Shown here in pieces: positions 6,995-16,744 of a stretch of 32,408 nt of DNA. The DNA is taken from the NCBI GenBank assembly GCA_902785945.1, contig CADAAR010000030.1:1-32408 (forward strand), in the 5' to 3' direction. The stretch comes from an uncultured Prevotellaceae bacterium. Its GTDB lineage: Bacteria; Bacteroidota; Bacteroidia; Bacteroidales; Bacteroidaceae. The notes beneath the pieces are model-generated. The model did no database searches and was not told the DNA's origin. It saw only the letters and a program-made list of their open reading frames with translations. The position numbers and the translations under genes were made by a program. How positions within the stretch are numbered: the first letter of the stretch is position 1; every line of letters begins with the position of its first letter.

Positions 6995-7219
6995 ATGGAG
7001 TTTGCGCTGGTGTGTATAGGACTAATTGTGGGAGTGGGCGTGATTGCCTGGATAGCCAACCATTTCGACAAGGGTGACGACACCATCGAAGTGGGACACG
7101 ACTGCTCAACCTGTACCGCTGCCCAGGAGGGCGACTGCAAAATACACTGTCTTTTAGAGGAAAAACGGCAAAAAGACGCTGACTTACACAATAAAACAAC
7201 CTCTAAAGAGGTTTTATAA
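6995..7219 (+). CDS. small Cys-rich single-span membrane protein (74 aa)
   Basis: One membrane helix (FALVCIGLIVGVGVIAWIA, residues 3-21) is followed by a short soluble tail with four cysteines: CSTC, then C and C in GDCKIHCLLEE. The spacing C-x2-C-x8-C-x3-C could bind a metal or an iron-sulfur cluster. It is reminiscent of small Cys-rich membrane proteins found beside iron transport genes, but no transporter is present here and I do not assign a family. It lies 42 bases after aroA and 4 bases before porW, so it is probably cotranscribed with porW. The frame, the membrane helix and this packing make it likely to be a real gene. Confidence 0.7.
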   Translation: MEFALVCIGLIVGVGVIAWIANHFDKGDDTIEVGHDCSTCTAAQEGDCKIHCLLEEKRQKDADLHNKTTSKEVL

Positions 7220-7223
7220 GAGA

Positions 7224-10181
7224 ATGCGCAGAATTGCCTATACATTGACTGTCATCGCCATCGCCCTGTTGACGATGGCAGGTTGTTCTACGCAGAAAAA
7301 CACATCGGGCTCGCGTTGGTGGCACAGTTTCAACGCCCGCTATAACATCTACTATAATGGCAAGGAAGCCTTTATCGACGGTAACCTGGAGAAAGAAAAA
7401 GGCAACCGCGACAACTTCACCGAGCAGATACCTCTATACATGGTAGGCAACAAAGACAGCCGCTCATTGGGCAGCAGTCATTATAGCCGTGCCATAGAGA
7501 AAGCCGAGAAGGACATACGTCGCCACAGCATCAAGGCCAAGCCGGAATGGAAAGGCGGCAAACGGAAAACCGATAAGGACAAAGAATGGCTGGGACGTAA
7601 GGAGTACAACCCCTTCCTGTGGAAGGCATGGATGTTGCTGGGTAAGTCGCAGTTTCAGAAAGGCGACTTCGACGAGGCCGCCGCCACCTTCAGTTATATG
7701 ACACGACTCTACCAGACACAACCCCGACAAAACGGACTGGCCAGAGCCTGGCTCGCCAAATGCTATATCGAGCTCGACTGGCTCTACGACGCCGAGGATG
7801 TGATCCGTAACATGAGTCGCGACTCGATGCACTTCCGCACGGTGAAGGATTGGGACTACACCTATGCCGACTATTATATCCACACAAAGGATTATCAGAA
7901 GGCTGTGCCCTACCTGCGTAAGGTGATTAAGCACGAACGCCGACACCAGCAGAAGGCCCGTGAGTGGTTTCTGATGGGACAGATACAGAAGGAACTGGGC
8001 AATCGCGCCGAGGCGGAGCGTGCCTTTGGCAAGGCCATCGGTTGTCACCCCAGCTACGAACTGGAATTCAACGCCCGCATCGCCCAAACGGAGGTAATGG
8101 CAAAGGGTAATGCCAAGGCGATGATCAGCCGTTTGAAGCGCATGGCATCGAACGACAACAACAAGGACTATCTCGACCAGGTGTATTACGCCATGGGAAA
8201 TATCCACCTGATGCAGAAGGATACGATGAAAGCCATCGCCGCCTATGAGAAAGGTAACGAGAAAGCCACCCGCAGCGGCATCGAGAAAGGTGTGCTTCTG
8301 CTGACCTTGGGCAACCTGTACTGGCAACTGGAGAAATACAACGATGCGCAGCGCTGTTATGGCGAGGCCATCGGACTATTGGATAAAGACCGTAAGGACT
8401 ATGAGGAACTGGCCCAGCGTTCAAAGGTGCTCGACGAGCTCGTGCCACATACCGACGCCATTCATCTGCAAGACTCGCTGCTGGCACTGGCCGATATGCC
8501 GGAAGCCAAGCGATTGGAAGCCATCGACCGCGTGATCAAAGAGCTGAAACGCAAGGAGAAAGAGGCCCGCGATGCAGAACGAATGGCAGAAGTAGAGCGT
8601 CAGCTGCAGAAGAATCAGGCTGTGGGGCAGCGGGGCAACACCCAGCAAAATAGACCTGCCACCCAACAGCAATCCGGTGGTGCGTGGTATTTCTATAACC
8701 CAACGGCCGTGAGCCAGGGAAAGACCACCTTCCAGCGCCAATGGGGACAGCGACAGAATGCCGATAACTGGCAGCGAATAAATCAGACGGTGGTGAATAT
8801 GGCCGCCAGCCAGAACGAAGAAACCGAAGAAGCCGGAAATTCCGGAGAACTCAGCGACTCGCTGACAGCCCAGGGTGCAGCTCCCAGCGACAGCACGCAG
8901 ACAGCCGCTCCGCAAGACACCCTCGCCAACGACCCCCATAACCGCGAATATTATCTGGCACAGATTCCCTTCAGCGATGAGCAGAAGGCTGAGAGTCATG
9001 CTATCATACAAGAAGCGCTGCTGCAGTCGGGTATCATCTTCAAGGACAAACTCGACAACCTCCGCCTCAGCGAGAAGCAACTGCTCAGATTGACAAAGGA
9101 TTATCCTCAGTTCGAGAAACTCGACGATGCGTGGTATCACCTCTTCCTGCTCTACTCACGATTAGGTCGCCACGATACGGCAGAGGCCTGTCTGAGTCAT
9201 CTGAAGGCGGAGCATCCTGAGAGTCAGTGGACCACCCTGCTCTCTGATCCCTACTACGCCGATAACGCCCGTTTCGGTACCCATATCGAAGATTCGCTCT
9301 ATGCAGCCACCTATGCTGCTTTTAAGGCCGATAAGTTTAACGAGGTGGCTGGTAATGCCCGCATCTCAGCCGACCGTTTCCCACAGGGCGAGCACCGTGC
9401 GAAGTTTATCTTTATCGACGGTCTGAGCCGACTGAACAATGGCGATGCCAACGGCTGTCTGGAACAATTGAAGGAAGTGGTAGAGAAGCATCCGAAGAGT
9501 GAGGTGGCCGAGATGGCTGGTATGATTGTGAAAGGTGTGCAAGAGGGCCGTCGACTGCACGGCGGTAAGTTTGATATCGGCGATGTATGGTCGCGACGGG
9601 ACATCGCCCTCACGGCCGACTCGACAAAGGCCGACACCCTAAGTGCCGATCCCAATCAGAAGTTCCTCTTTATCCTTGCCTACGAGCCCGACAGCGTGGA
9701 CCAGAACCAGCTGCTGTTCGAGATGGCACGCTATAACTTCTCCAACTTCCTGGTACGTAACTTCGAGATCAGTACCGACGAGGATCAGGGGCTGCAACGC
9801 ATGCTCATCAGCGGATTCCTGAGTTACGACGAGGCGCTGCAATACGCACGACAACTGTATGCCAACGAGGTGATGGCCGAGAAACTGGCGAAGTGTCGCA
9901 GTCTGATTATCAGCGAGGTAAACCTGCCGTTGCTGGGTGTACAGTTCAGTTACGACGATTATGAGCAGTTCTATGAGGATATCTTCGTGCCGATGAAGAC
10001 GAGTACCGACAAGCTGCTCATCCGTCCGGAGGATATCGAGACGGTGGATCCCGAGGACATCCCCTCAGGAAAGAAAGCGACATCTGATGACGATGAGGAC
10101 GACGATGACGACGAGCCTCAGCAGAAAAATAAAAAGAAGAAACAAACCAAAGACTTCGATTTCGACGAAGACTTCTGGTAA
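7224..10181 (+). CDS. porW: PorW/SprE-type TPR lipoprotein of the type IX secretion system
   Basis: PorW/SprE proteins are large periplasmic TPR lipoproteins needed for type IX secretion, and in some species for gliding. The N-terminus is a lipoprotein signal with lipobox TMAGC (Cys21). TPR-like helical repeats fill residues about 120-440 (for example KAWMLLGKSQFQKGDFDEAA and AWLAKCYIELDWLYDAEDVI). A Gln/Glu-rich low-complexity linker lies at about 450-560. More TPR repeats follow (DDAWYHLFLLYSRLGRHDTA), and the C-terminus is strongly acidic then basic (DDDEDDDDDE, NKKKKQ) and ends DFDEDFW. At 985 residues it is longer than PorW of Porphyromonas, closer to SprE. The next gene is a PorX homologue, which supports the assignment. 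A general TPR lipoprotein is the alternative. Confidence 0.75.
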   Translation: MRRIAYTLTVIAIALLTMAGCSTQKNTSGSRWWHSFNARYNIYYNGKEAFIDGNLEKEKGNRDNFTEQIPLYMVGNKDSRSLGSSHYSRAIEKAEKDIRRHSIKAKPEWKGGKRKTDKDKEWLGRKEYNPFLWKAWMLLGKSQFQKGDFDEAAATFSYMTRLYQTQPRQNGLARAWLAKCYIELDWLYDAEDVIRNMSRDSMHFRTVKDWDYTYADYYIHTKDYQKAVPYLRKVIKHERRHQQKAREWFLMGQIQKELGNRAEAERAFGKAIGCHPSYELEFNARIAQTEVMAKGNAKAMISRLKRMASNDNNKDYLDQVYYAMGNIHLMQKDTMKAIAAYEKGNEKATRSGIEKGVLLLTLGNLYWQLEKYNDAQRCYGEAIGLLDKDRKDYEELAQRSKVLDELVPHTDAIHLQDSLLALADMPEAKRLEAIDRVIKELKRKEKEARDAERMAEVERQLQKNQAVGQRGNTQQNRPATQQQSGGAWYFYNPTAVSQGKTTFQRQWGQRQNADNWQRINQTVVNMAASQNEETEEAGNSGELSDSLTAQGAAPSDSTQTAAPQDTLANDPHNREYYLAQIPFSDEQKAESHAIIQEALLQSGIIFKDKLDNLRLSEKQLLRLTKDYPQFEKLDDAWYHLFLLYSRLGRHDTAEACLSHLKAEHPESQWTTLLSDPYYADNARFGTHIEDSLYAATYAAFKADKFNEVAGNARISADRFPQGEHRAKFIFIDGLSRLNNGDANGCLEQLKEVVEKHPKSEVAEMAGMIVKGVQEGRRLHGGKFDIGDVWSRRDIALTADSTKADTLSADPNQKFLFILAYEPDSVDQNQLLFEMARYNFSNFLVRNFEISTDEDQGLQRMLISGFLSYDEALQYARQLYANEVMAEKLAKCRSLIISEVNLPLLGVQFSYDDYEQFYEDIFVPMKTSTDKLLIRPEDIETVDPEDIPSGKKATSDDDEDDDDDEPQQKNKKKKQTKDFDFDEDFW

Positions 10182-10184
10182 GAT

Positions 10185-10207
10185 AGTGAATAGTGAAGAG
10201 TGAAGAA
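10185..10207 (+). repeat. GTGAAGA-type tandem repeat between porW and porX
   Basis: TAGTGAATAGTGAAGAGTGA plus AGA fills the gap between the porW stop and the porX start. It is the same short repeat as at the end of aroA (6934) and inside pssA (17875, opposite orientation). Confidence 0.75.
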
Positions 10208-10209
10208 TT

Positions 10210-11778
10210 ATGATCAACGGATATTTACTTTGGGTGGATGACGAGATAGAGCAGCTGCATGCACAAAAGCTGTTCTTGGAAAGCAAAGGCTATGACGTGG
10301 CGACGGTCAGCAACGGCACCGATGCCATCGACCTCTGCCGTGAGCGACACTTCGACCTGGTATTGCTCGACGAGCAGATGCCCGGTCTCAGCGGATTGGA
10401 AACACTACAGCGCATCAAGGAGATGCACCCTGCCCTACCCGTGGTGATGGTGACCAAGAGCGAGGAAGAAGACATCATGAACCAGGCCATCGGACAGAAG
10501 ATAGCCGACTATCTGATCAAGCCCGTAAATCCCAATCAGATTCTGCTGACACTCAAGAAGAACATCCACCGTGAGGAGATAGAAACGGAGGTAACACAAA
10601 CGCAGTATCAGCAGCAGTTTCAGCAGATTGCCATGCAGATTATGGACTGCCGCACCTGGCAGGAATGGGTGGAAGTCTACAAGAAACTGGTGCATTGGGA
10701 ACTGGAACTGAGTTCGACCGACAGCAGCATGACAGATATGCTCCGCATGCAGAAAGAAGAGGCGAATCTCGGCTTTGCGAAGTTCATCAAGAAAAACTAT
10801 CTGGACTGGGTGGCCTCACTCGATCCCACCAAGCCCACTGGCGACCGACCCATCCTATCGCCCGAGGTGTTCAAAAGCAAGGTATTCCCCCTGCTCAGCG
10901 AGGGCGAGAAAGTATACCTCGTGGTGCTCGATAATTTCCGTTATGACCAGTGGCGTATCCTCGCACAGGAACTCAACAAGCAGTTTGACATTGAGGAAGA
11001 CCTCTACTTCAGCATCCTGCCTACCGCCACGCAATATGCCCGCAACGCCATTTTCTCAGGCTTGATGCCCAACAAGATTGCACAGATGTTTCCCGATCTC
11101 TGGGTAGACGAAGACGAGGAGGAAGGTAAGAACCTGAACGAAGCACCGCTCATTCAGACACAACTGGACCGCTATCGCAAGAAGAACACCTTCTCTTATC
11201 ACAAGGTGAACAATTCTGCCGATGCCGACAAGCTGATGCAGCAGATGTCGAACCTGGGGAAGAACGACCTGAACGTGGTGGTATTCAATTTCATCGACAT
11301 GCTGAGTCACGCCCGTACAGAGTCGAAGATGGTGCGTGAGCTGGCGAATAACGAGAGTGCCTACCGTTCGATTACACTCTCCTGGTTCCGTCATTCGGTG
11401 ATTGCCGACTTCTTCCGTCAGCTGGCACAGGAGGATTGCAAGGTCATCGTGACAACGGATCACGGCAGCATCCGTTGTACGCAGCCAGTAAAGATTGTAG
11501 GCGACAGAAACACGAACACCAATCTGCGCTATAAGTTGGGTAAGAACCTGAGCTACGACGACAAGAACCTGTTTACGATTCGTGAACCTCAGAAGGCCCA
11601 GTTACCGGCACCAAACCTCTCGACAACCTATGTGTTTGCCACGGGTGATGCCTTCCTGGCCTACCCCAACAACTACAATTACTATGTGAGCTACTATCGC
11701 GACACTTTCCAGCACGGAGGTATCTCAATGGAAGAAATAATCATACCACTGATTACGATGAGTGGACGAAAGAAGTGA
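10210..11778 (+). CDS. porX: PorX: response regulator with PglZ domain, type IX secretion regulator
   Basis: PorX is the response regulator paired with the kinase PorY and controls type IX secretion genes. The receiver domain (residues 1-120) has the acidic pair WVDDE (10-12), the phospho-acceptor D54 in VLLDEQMPG, and T-K in VMVTKSEEED (K about 85). A helical linker follows (EIETEVTQTQYQQQFQQIA). The C-terminal PglZ domain, an alkaline-phosphatase-superfamily fold (about 215-515), shows VVLDNFRYDQW, FNFIDMLSHAR, VTTDHGS and YYRDTFQHGGISMEEIIIPL, with the metal-binding Asp/His residues preserved. In known PorX this domain acts on cyclic or linear oligonucleotides. Length (522) is normal. It follows porW by 28 bases, so secretion component and regulator form one likely operon. 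The sensor kinase is not in the window. Confidence 0.92.
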   Translation: MINGYLLWVDDEIEQLHAQKLFLESKGYDVATVSNGTDAIDLCRERHFDLVLLDEQMPGLSGLETLQRIKEMHPALPVVMVTKSEEEDIMNQAIGQKIADYLIKPVNPNQILLTLKKNIHREEIETEVTQTQYQQQFQQIAMQIMDCRTWQEWVEVYKKLVHWELELSSTDSSMTDMLRMQKEEANLGFAKFIKKNYLDWVASLDPTKPTGDRPILSPEVFKSKVFPLLSEGEKVYLVVLDNFRYDQWRILAQELNKQFDIEEDLYFSILPTATQYARNAIFSGLMPNKIAQMFPDLWVDEDEEEGKNLNEAPLIQTQLDRYRKKNTFSYHKVNNSADADKLMQQMSNLGKNDLNVVVFNFIDMLSHARTESKMVRELANNESAYRSITLSWFRHSVIADFFRQLAQEDCKVIVTTDHGSIRCTQPVKIVGDRNTNTNLRYKLGKNLSYDDKNLFTIREPQKAQLPAPNLSTTYVFATGDAFLAYPNNYNYYVSYYRDTFQHGGISMEEIIIPLITMSGRKK

Positions 11779-11784
11779 ATAATT

Positions 11785-12192
11785 ATGGAGATTAATATTC
11801 AAAATTTAGAGCATATCCGCGAAGCAGCGCGGACATTTATTGAAAATATCGGCGACCATACGGTGTTCGCCTTCTACGGCAAGATGGGTGCCGGCAAGAC
11901 CACGTTTATCAAGGCCATCTGTGAGGAACTGGGCGTTGAGGATGTCATTACCTCACCCACCTTCGCTATCGTCAATGAGTATACCGCCCAGGAGGGTCCC
12001 ATCTACCACTTCGACTTCTATCGTATCAAGAAGTTGGAGGAGGTCTACGACATGGGCTTTGAGGACTATTTCTATTCAGGCTCGCTCTGTCTGATAGAGT
12101 GGCCCGAACTGATAGAAGAGGTGCTGCCCGAGGATGCCGTGAAGGTTAGCATCACAGAAAAAGAGGACGGCTCGCGCGCCATCCTCTTTTAA
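11785..12192 (+). CDS. tsaE: tRNA t6A37 biosynthesis ATPase TsaE
   Basis: TsaE is the ATPase that works with TsaB and TsaD to make threonylcarbamoyl-adenosine at tRNA position 37. The 135 residues contain the Walker A motif GKMGAGKTT (32-40), the family signature [16 protein letters not shown] and LIEWPE, and end at the usual length. It starts 6 bases after porX, so it is the last gene of that transcript. Its stop codon overlaps the stop of the converging gene by 3 bases (12189-12191). The function is unrelated to secretion, so the linkage is probably only positional. Confidence 0.96.
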   Translation: MEINIQNLEHIREAARTFIENIGDHTVFAFYGKMGAGKTTFIKAICEELGVEDVITSPTFAIVNEYTAQEGPIYHFDFYRIKKLEEVYDMGFEDYFYSGSLCLIEWPELIEEVLPEDAVKVSITEKEDGSRAILF

Positions 12193-12509
12193 AGGTTCTG
12201 TTCCTGAAAGTCGAGGTCAGCCTGTACAATGAAGAACACATGTTCAGGGTCGAGGTTGTCGACACCGTCTTCCTTGGCTTTCTGACAGACATAGTCTGCC
12301 ACCGCCTCCAGGTCGATGTCTATCTCCTCCTCATTGCTCTCCAGAATGCCACTCGTATAGTAGTAGTCTACTATCAAGTCCATTATGTACAGGATGGTCG
12401 AATCGCTGTAATGCTTCTTGGCATCAAAGGGAATCTGCTCACGGATGAACGCCAGTTCCCTTTTGTTCTCCTCCTCGTCGAGGCGGAGTTCTTCTTCAAG
12501 ACTTGCCAT
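12189..12509 (-). CDS. small acidic protein downstream of trxA
   Basis: This 106-residue protein is strongly acidic and mostly helical, with no signal peptide or membrane segment. It reads [20 protein letters not shown] and later [20 protein letters not shown], then [18 protein letters not shown] do not know its function. The ATG at 12509 is preferred over the GTG just upstream (12512), which abuts the trxA stop. It is the last gene of the dnaE-trxA group and is packed with no gap behind trxA, so it is translated from the same mRNA, perhaps by coupling. The intact frame and packing make it likely to be real. Confidence 0.8.
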   Translation of the reverse strand: MASLEEELRLDEEENKRELAFIREQIPFDAKKHYSDSTILYIMDLIVDYYYTSGILESNEEEIDIDLEAVADYVCQKAKEDGVDNLDPEHVFFIVQADLDFQEQNL

Positions 12510-12512
12510 CAC

Positions 12513-12827
12513 TTAGAGCATTGACTGGAACTTCTCGTCTATGACAGCCTCGCCTTGGGCACCAACAAGTTTGTCGACCACCTGTCCTCCCTTGAAGAAG
12601 AGAATCGTGGGGATGTTACGGATACCATACTCAGCAGCCAACTCTTCGTTTTCCTCAACGTCGCACTTGCCAACGGCAATCTTGCCGTCGTACTTCTCTG
12701 CCATTTTCGAAATGATGGGAGCAACCATACGACAGGGTCCGCACCAGGTTGCCCAGAAATCAACTACCAATGGCTTGTCGCCATCCTTCAGGCTCTTGAA
12801 ATTCTCACTTGAAATCTTTACTTCCAT
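12513..12827 (-). CDS. trxA: thioredoxin
   Basis: A cytoplasmic disulfide reductase. The 104 residues contain the active site WCGPC (Cys29, Cys32) after VVDFWAT, the structural cis-Pro in IPTILFFKGG, and the C-terminal helix. The length is that of classical thioredoxin. It lies 32 bases downstream of dnaE with no promoter visible between, so it is probably cotranscribed with dnaE. Confidence 0.96.
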   Translation of the reverse strand: MEVKISSENFKSLKDGDKPLVVDFWATWCGPCRMVAPIISKMAEKYDGKIAVGKCDVEENEELAAEYGIRNIPTILFFKGGQVVDKLVGAQGEAVIDEKFQSML

Positions 12828-12859
12828 AATGATTTGTTTTAAAAAAGTTTATACTAAAA

Positions 12860-15800
12860 TTAATTGATCTTATAATCCATCACATTTGGATGACTCTCGA
12901 TATAGTCGATAAGCGTATAACGCACGTCAACGCCTTTGTTAGCAGAGCGCAGCAGTACGTGGTTCTTGCCCAAGGAGTCGCGTAACTGGAAAAACAGTTT
13001 CGTCTTGCCAGGATGCTCGCAAATCAGTTCGTTGAGCTCTGTCACAATCTGTTCGTCGAGCAGTTCAGGGTCGGTAATCAGCGAGATGGTGATGCGGTCG
13101 ATGGCATTTTCCTTGACCGTCTGCAGATATTCCACACGACTCACCTTCAACTCTTTGGGGCCATCATTATTGTACTGGAATCGGGGACGTATCTTGCCCA
13201 CGACAAAAACAGAGGCACCAATCGAGAACATACCGCTGTACTGTCCCCAGTTCTCGCCGAAAAGAGGCAGTTCGCCAGAGCCGTCAAAATCCTCGAGGGT
13301 AACAATGCCAAAAGGCTTGCCATTCTTGGTAAAGCCTGTTCTGACAGCAGTCACGATGCCGCCTAATGCCACATCCTCGCGATCGTTGACACTACCGATA
13401 TCCGTCAGTTCCATACAACTGGTGTTACACAGGTTGTCGATAACAATCTTAAACTCGTTAAGCGGATGGGCAGAAAGATAGATGCCCACCAAGTCGCGCT
13501 CTTTATTCAGACGTTCAATATCGCTCCAGCGCACATCGTTCTTCGGCACAGGCGGCTGGGCTATCTCCACCCCGTCGCCAAAAGCGCCAAAGAGGGAGTT
13601 CTGCATCTCAGCCTTTTCCTGCTGATAAGTCTGTCCATAACGCACGAGCGTATCGAGGAACATCTCACCTTTAGTGTTCGTGGCGAAGTAATCCTCACGA
13701 CGGATGCCGAAACTATCGAAGCCGCCACTCAGCGCCAAACTCTCGTAGGCTTTACGATTGACAGACGAGAAACTGACACGCTGGGCGAAGTCGTAGATGT
13801 TCTTATAAGGACCGTTTTTCTCACGTTCCTCGATAATAGCGAGGGCTGCAGAGTCGCCCATACCCTTGATGGCGCCCAGACCGAAACGGATTTCGCCGTG
13901 ATGGTTCACACCGAACTTCTCATACGACTCGTTGACATCTGGTCCCAAGGTGGCGATACCCATCGCCTTACACTCGTCCATGAGTTTGGTGATTTCCGTG
14001 ATTTGATCACGGCGACGACTCATGATCGCTGCCATGAACTCAGCAGGATAGTTGGCCTTGAGATATGCCGTCTGGTAAGCCACCCATGAGTAGCAGGCGG
14101 CATGCGACTTGTTGAAGGCGTAAGAAGCAAAGGCTTCCCAGTCGCCCCAGATCTTATCGAGAACCTTCGGATCGTGGCCGTTCTTCTTACCACCCTCGAT
14201 AAACTTTGGCTTCATGGCATCAACGATATCCTTTTTCTTCTTACCCATGGCCTTACGCAGGGCATCGCTCTCACCACGGGTAAAGTCAGCCAACAGACGC
14301 GACAGCAACATTACCTGCTCCTGATAAACCGTAATGCCATAAGTATCCTTCAGGTATTTCTCCATGATGGGTATATCGTAGGTTATCGGCTCCTCGCCAT
14401 GCTTACGACGGATAAACTGAGGGATATAGCTCATAGGACCCGGACGGTAGAGGGCGTTCATGGCGATAAGGTCTTCAAACACAGTAGGCTTCAGCTCACG
14501 CAGGTATTTCTGCATGCCCTGCGACTCAAATTGGAAGGTACCAACGGTGCGTCCCTGCTGATATAGCTCGTAGGTCTTGGCATCGTCGATGGGAATCGTA
14601 TCGAGGTCGATGTCAATGCCTCGTGTGCGTTTGATATTGGCACAGGCCTCCTTCAACTCCGAGAGCGTCTTCAGGCCTAAGAAGTCCATTTTGATTAGAC
14701 CTGTCGACTCAATCACATGACCATCATACTGTGTACAGTTCGTCTTCGTACCCTTGAAATCCGGGTCGTCGGCTGTTGACACAGGCACATGGTCGGAAAT
14801 CGGGTCACGACAGATGATAAAGCCACAGGCATGAATACCCGTACCTCGTACCGTGCCTTCGAGCATCTTGGCATATTTGATGGTATTCGCCAACTGCGGA
14901 TTGCTGGAGGCCTCAGCCTCCTGGAGCTCACGAACGGCCTTGATAGCATTGGTAAGGTTCATCTTTGGCGTCTTACCGTCAACATCAGGCAGACGGTCGG
15001 GAATGGCCTTACACAAAGCATTCGATTCAGCCAACGGCAGTTTCTCGACACGGGCCACATCCTTGATAGAGTTCTTCGTAGCCATCGTGGCATAGGTAAT
15101 GATATGGGCACAGTTCTCGTGACCATACTTATCCTCCACCCATTTCAGCACCTTACCGCGTCCGTCGTCATCAAAGTCGGTATCGATATCAGGCAACGAG
15201 ATACGGTCCGGGTTCAAGAAACGCTCAAACAGCAGGTCGTACTTCAGAGGATCGATCTTCGTGATGCCTAGGCAATAGGCAACCACACTACCTGCAGCAG
15301 AGCCACGACCAGGACCTACCATCACGCCTAATTCGTCGCGGGCAGAGTTGATGAAGTCCTGCACAATGAGGAAGTAGCCCGGGAAACCCATCGTCTTCAT
15401 GATATGCAGCTCGAACTTCACACGCTCCAGGACCTCTGCAGGAAGCGGTTCGCCATAGCGGCGCAAAGCGCCTTCATAAGCTAGCTTCGCCAGATAGTCG
15501 GCCTCAAACTTGATACGATAAATCTTATCGTAGCCGCCAAGCTTCTTGATTTTCTTCTCACCCTCTTCTGGCGACAGCTGGTTCTCACCGTTCTCATCAG
15601 TAGTAAACTCATCATAGAGCTGCTGCTCGGTGAATTTCTGGCGCCACTCTTCTTCCGTACCGAACGACTCGGGGATGGGGAAGAAAGGCATGATGGGATC
15701 GTTGTCGAGGCTATATACCTCTACCTTATCCAGTATCTCAAGGGTGTTCGACAGGGCCTCCGGCACATCGCTGAAGATGTCGTTCATCTCCTGCTGCGTC

Positions 15801-16600
15801 TTAAACCACTCCTGCTTAGAGTAAAGCATACGTGTGGGATCGTCGAGGTCCTTGCCTGTTGAGAGACAAAGCAGATGGTCGTGGGCTTCGGCATTCTCCT
15901 TATCCACGAAATGGGCATCGTTGGTACACACCAACTTGATACCATATTCCTTTGCCAGTTCGATGAGTACCTTATTAGCCTGTTGCTGTAGTGGGAAGGT
16001 CTCACGATTAGCCCGCTGAAGAGGATCGGTCACCTCATGACGCTGCAGCTCCAGATAGTAGTCGTCGCCCCAGAGGCGCTTGTGCCATTCGATAGCCTCA
16101 CGGGCACCGGCAATGTCACCCTTCAGGATCTTCGCAGGCACCTCACCGGCAATACAGGCTGAGCAGACAATCAGGTCCTCGTGGTATTTCTCAAGTTCCA
16201 TACGGTCTGTACGCGGACGGTTATAAAAACCGTCGACCCACGAGTTGCTGACAAGCTTAATCAGGTTCTTATAACCATTAGCATTCTTTGCCAGCACAAT
16301 GAGGTGATAGCCACCGAGGTCTTCCTTTGTCTCACGCAGACTCTTGTCACCACGACGGGCCACATACATCTCACAACCGAAGATGGGCTTGAAAGGTTCA
16401 AGACCCTCTTTCGCACGTTTTTTATTCACGCCAATACAAATGTCGTGAAATTCTTTGATACCGAACATGTCGCCGTGATCCGTTATCGCCATGCCTCGCA
16501 TGCCGTCCTTAACAGCCTTATCCACAAGCCGTTGAATACTCGACTGTCCATCGAGAATTGAATAATAGGTATGTACGTGCAGATGTATGAAATCTTCCAT
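12860..16600 (-). CDS. dnaE: DNA polymerase III subunit alpha
   Basis: The catalytic subunit of the replicative polymerase. At 1246 residues it is a full-length DnaE1-type protein. The N-terminal PHP domain starts FIHLHVHTYYSILDGQSSIQ and has AITDHGDMFG. The palm has VGPGRGSAAGSVVAYCLGI and the catalytic aspartates in LPDIDTDFDDDGRGK near residue 470. The fingers have MNALYRPGPMSYIPQFIRRK and QEQVMLLSR. The helix-hairpin-helix segment (about 860-930) includes FGLGAIKGMGDSAALAIIEE. The OB-fold domain (about 1050-1140) has VALGGIVTAVRTGFTKNGKP. The tail ends VMDYKIN. It has a good promoter 33 bases upstream and leads a transcript with trxA and the small acidic gene. Confidence 0.98.
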   Translation of the reverse strand: MEDFIHLHVHTYYSILDGQSSIQRLVDKAVKDGMRGMAITDHGDMFGIKEFHDICIGVNKKRAKEGLEPFKPIFGCEMYVARRGDKSLRETKEDLGGYHLIVLAKNANGYKNLIKLVSNSWVDGFYNRPRTDRMELEKYHEDLIVCSACIAGEVPAKILKGDIAGAREAIEWHKRLWGDDYYLELQRHEVTDPLQRANRETFPLQQQANKVLIELAKEYGIKLVCTNDAHFVDKENAEAHDHLLCLSTGKDLDDPTRMLYSKQEWFKTQQEMNDIFSDVPEALSNTLEILDKVEVYSLDNDPIMPFFPIPESFGTEEEWRQKFTEQQLYDEFTTDENGENQLSPEEGEKKIKKLGGYDKIYRIKFEADYLAKLAYEGALRRYGEPLPAEVLERVKFELHIMKTMGFPGYFLIVQDFINSARDELGVMVGPGRGSAAGSVVAYCLGITKIDPLKYDLLFERFLNPDRISLPDIDTDFDDDGRGKVLKWVEDKYGHENCAHIITYATMATKNSIKDVARVEKLPLAESNALCKAIPDRLPDVDGKTPKMNLTNAIKAVRELQEAEASSNPQLANTIKYAKMLEGTVRGTGIHACGFIICRDPISDHVPVSTADDPDFKGTKTNCTQYDGHVIESTGLIKMDFLGLKTLSELKEACANIKRTRGIDIDLDTIPIDDAKTYELYQQGRTVGTFQFESQGMQKYLRELKPTVFEDLIAMNALYRPGPMSYIPQFIRRKHGEEPITYDIPIMEKYLKDTYGITVYQEQVMLLSRLLADFTRGESDALRKAMGKKKKDIVDAMKPKFIEGGKKNGHDPKVLDKIWGDWEAFASYAFNKSHAACYSWVAYQTAYLKANYPAEFMAAIMSRRRDQITEITKLMDECKAMGIATLGPDVNESYEKFGVNHHGEIRFGLGAIKGMGDSAALAIIEEREKNGPYKNIYDFAQRVSFSSVNRKAYESLALSGGFDSFGIRREDYFATNTKGEMFLDTLVRYGQTYQQEKAEMQNSLFGAFGDGVEIAQPPVPKNDVRWSDIERLNKERDLVGIYLSAHPLNEFKIVIDNLCNTSCMELTDIGSVNDREDVALGGIVTAVRTGFTKNGKPFGIVTLEDFDGSGELPLFGENWGQYSGMFSIGASVFVVGKIRPRFQYNNDGPKELKVSRVEYLQTVKENAIDRITISLITDPELLDEQIVTELNELICEHPGKTKLFFQLRDSLGKNHVLLRSANKGVDVRYTLIDYIESHPNVMDYKIN

Positions 16601-16632
16601 AATTCTTGAGAAAATGCCTTATTGGCAGATGG

Positions 16633-16664
16633 CAAAGTTACGGCTAAAACTTGAGAATACCAAA
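16633..16664 (-). promoter_or_regulatory. dnaE promoter
   Basis: On the minus strand TTTG (16664-16661), exactly 20 bases, then TAACTTTG (16640-16633), about 33 bases upstream of the dnaE ATG. Confidence 0.75.
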
Positions 16665-16680
16665 AGAAATGGCAGAAAAA

Positions 16681-16712
16681 TTTGTAACTTACGTTAAAAA
16701 GTTGTACCTTTG
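16681..16712 (+). promoter_or_regulatory. psd-pssA promoter
   Basis: TTTG (16681-16684), exactly 20 bases, then TACCTTTGCAC (from 16705). It lies back to back with the dnaE promoter, with 16 bases between the two -33 elements. Confidence 0.78.
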
Positions 16713-16744
16713 CACACAAATTAATAACGACACCTAATTAAATA

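Noticed and set aside
6221-8327. Long leftward frames opposite aroA and porW (for example 224 and 287 codons).
   Set aside because: They are antisense shadows with low-quality, His/Val-rich composition and no start context; the plus-strand genes are clear families.
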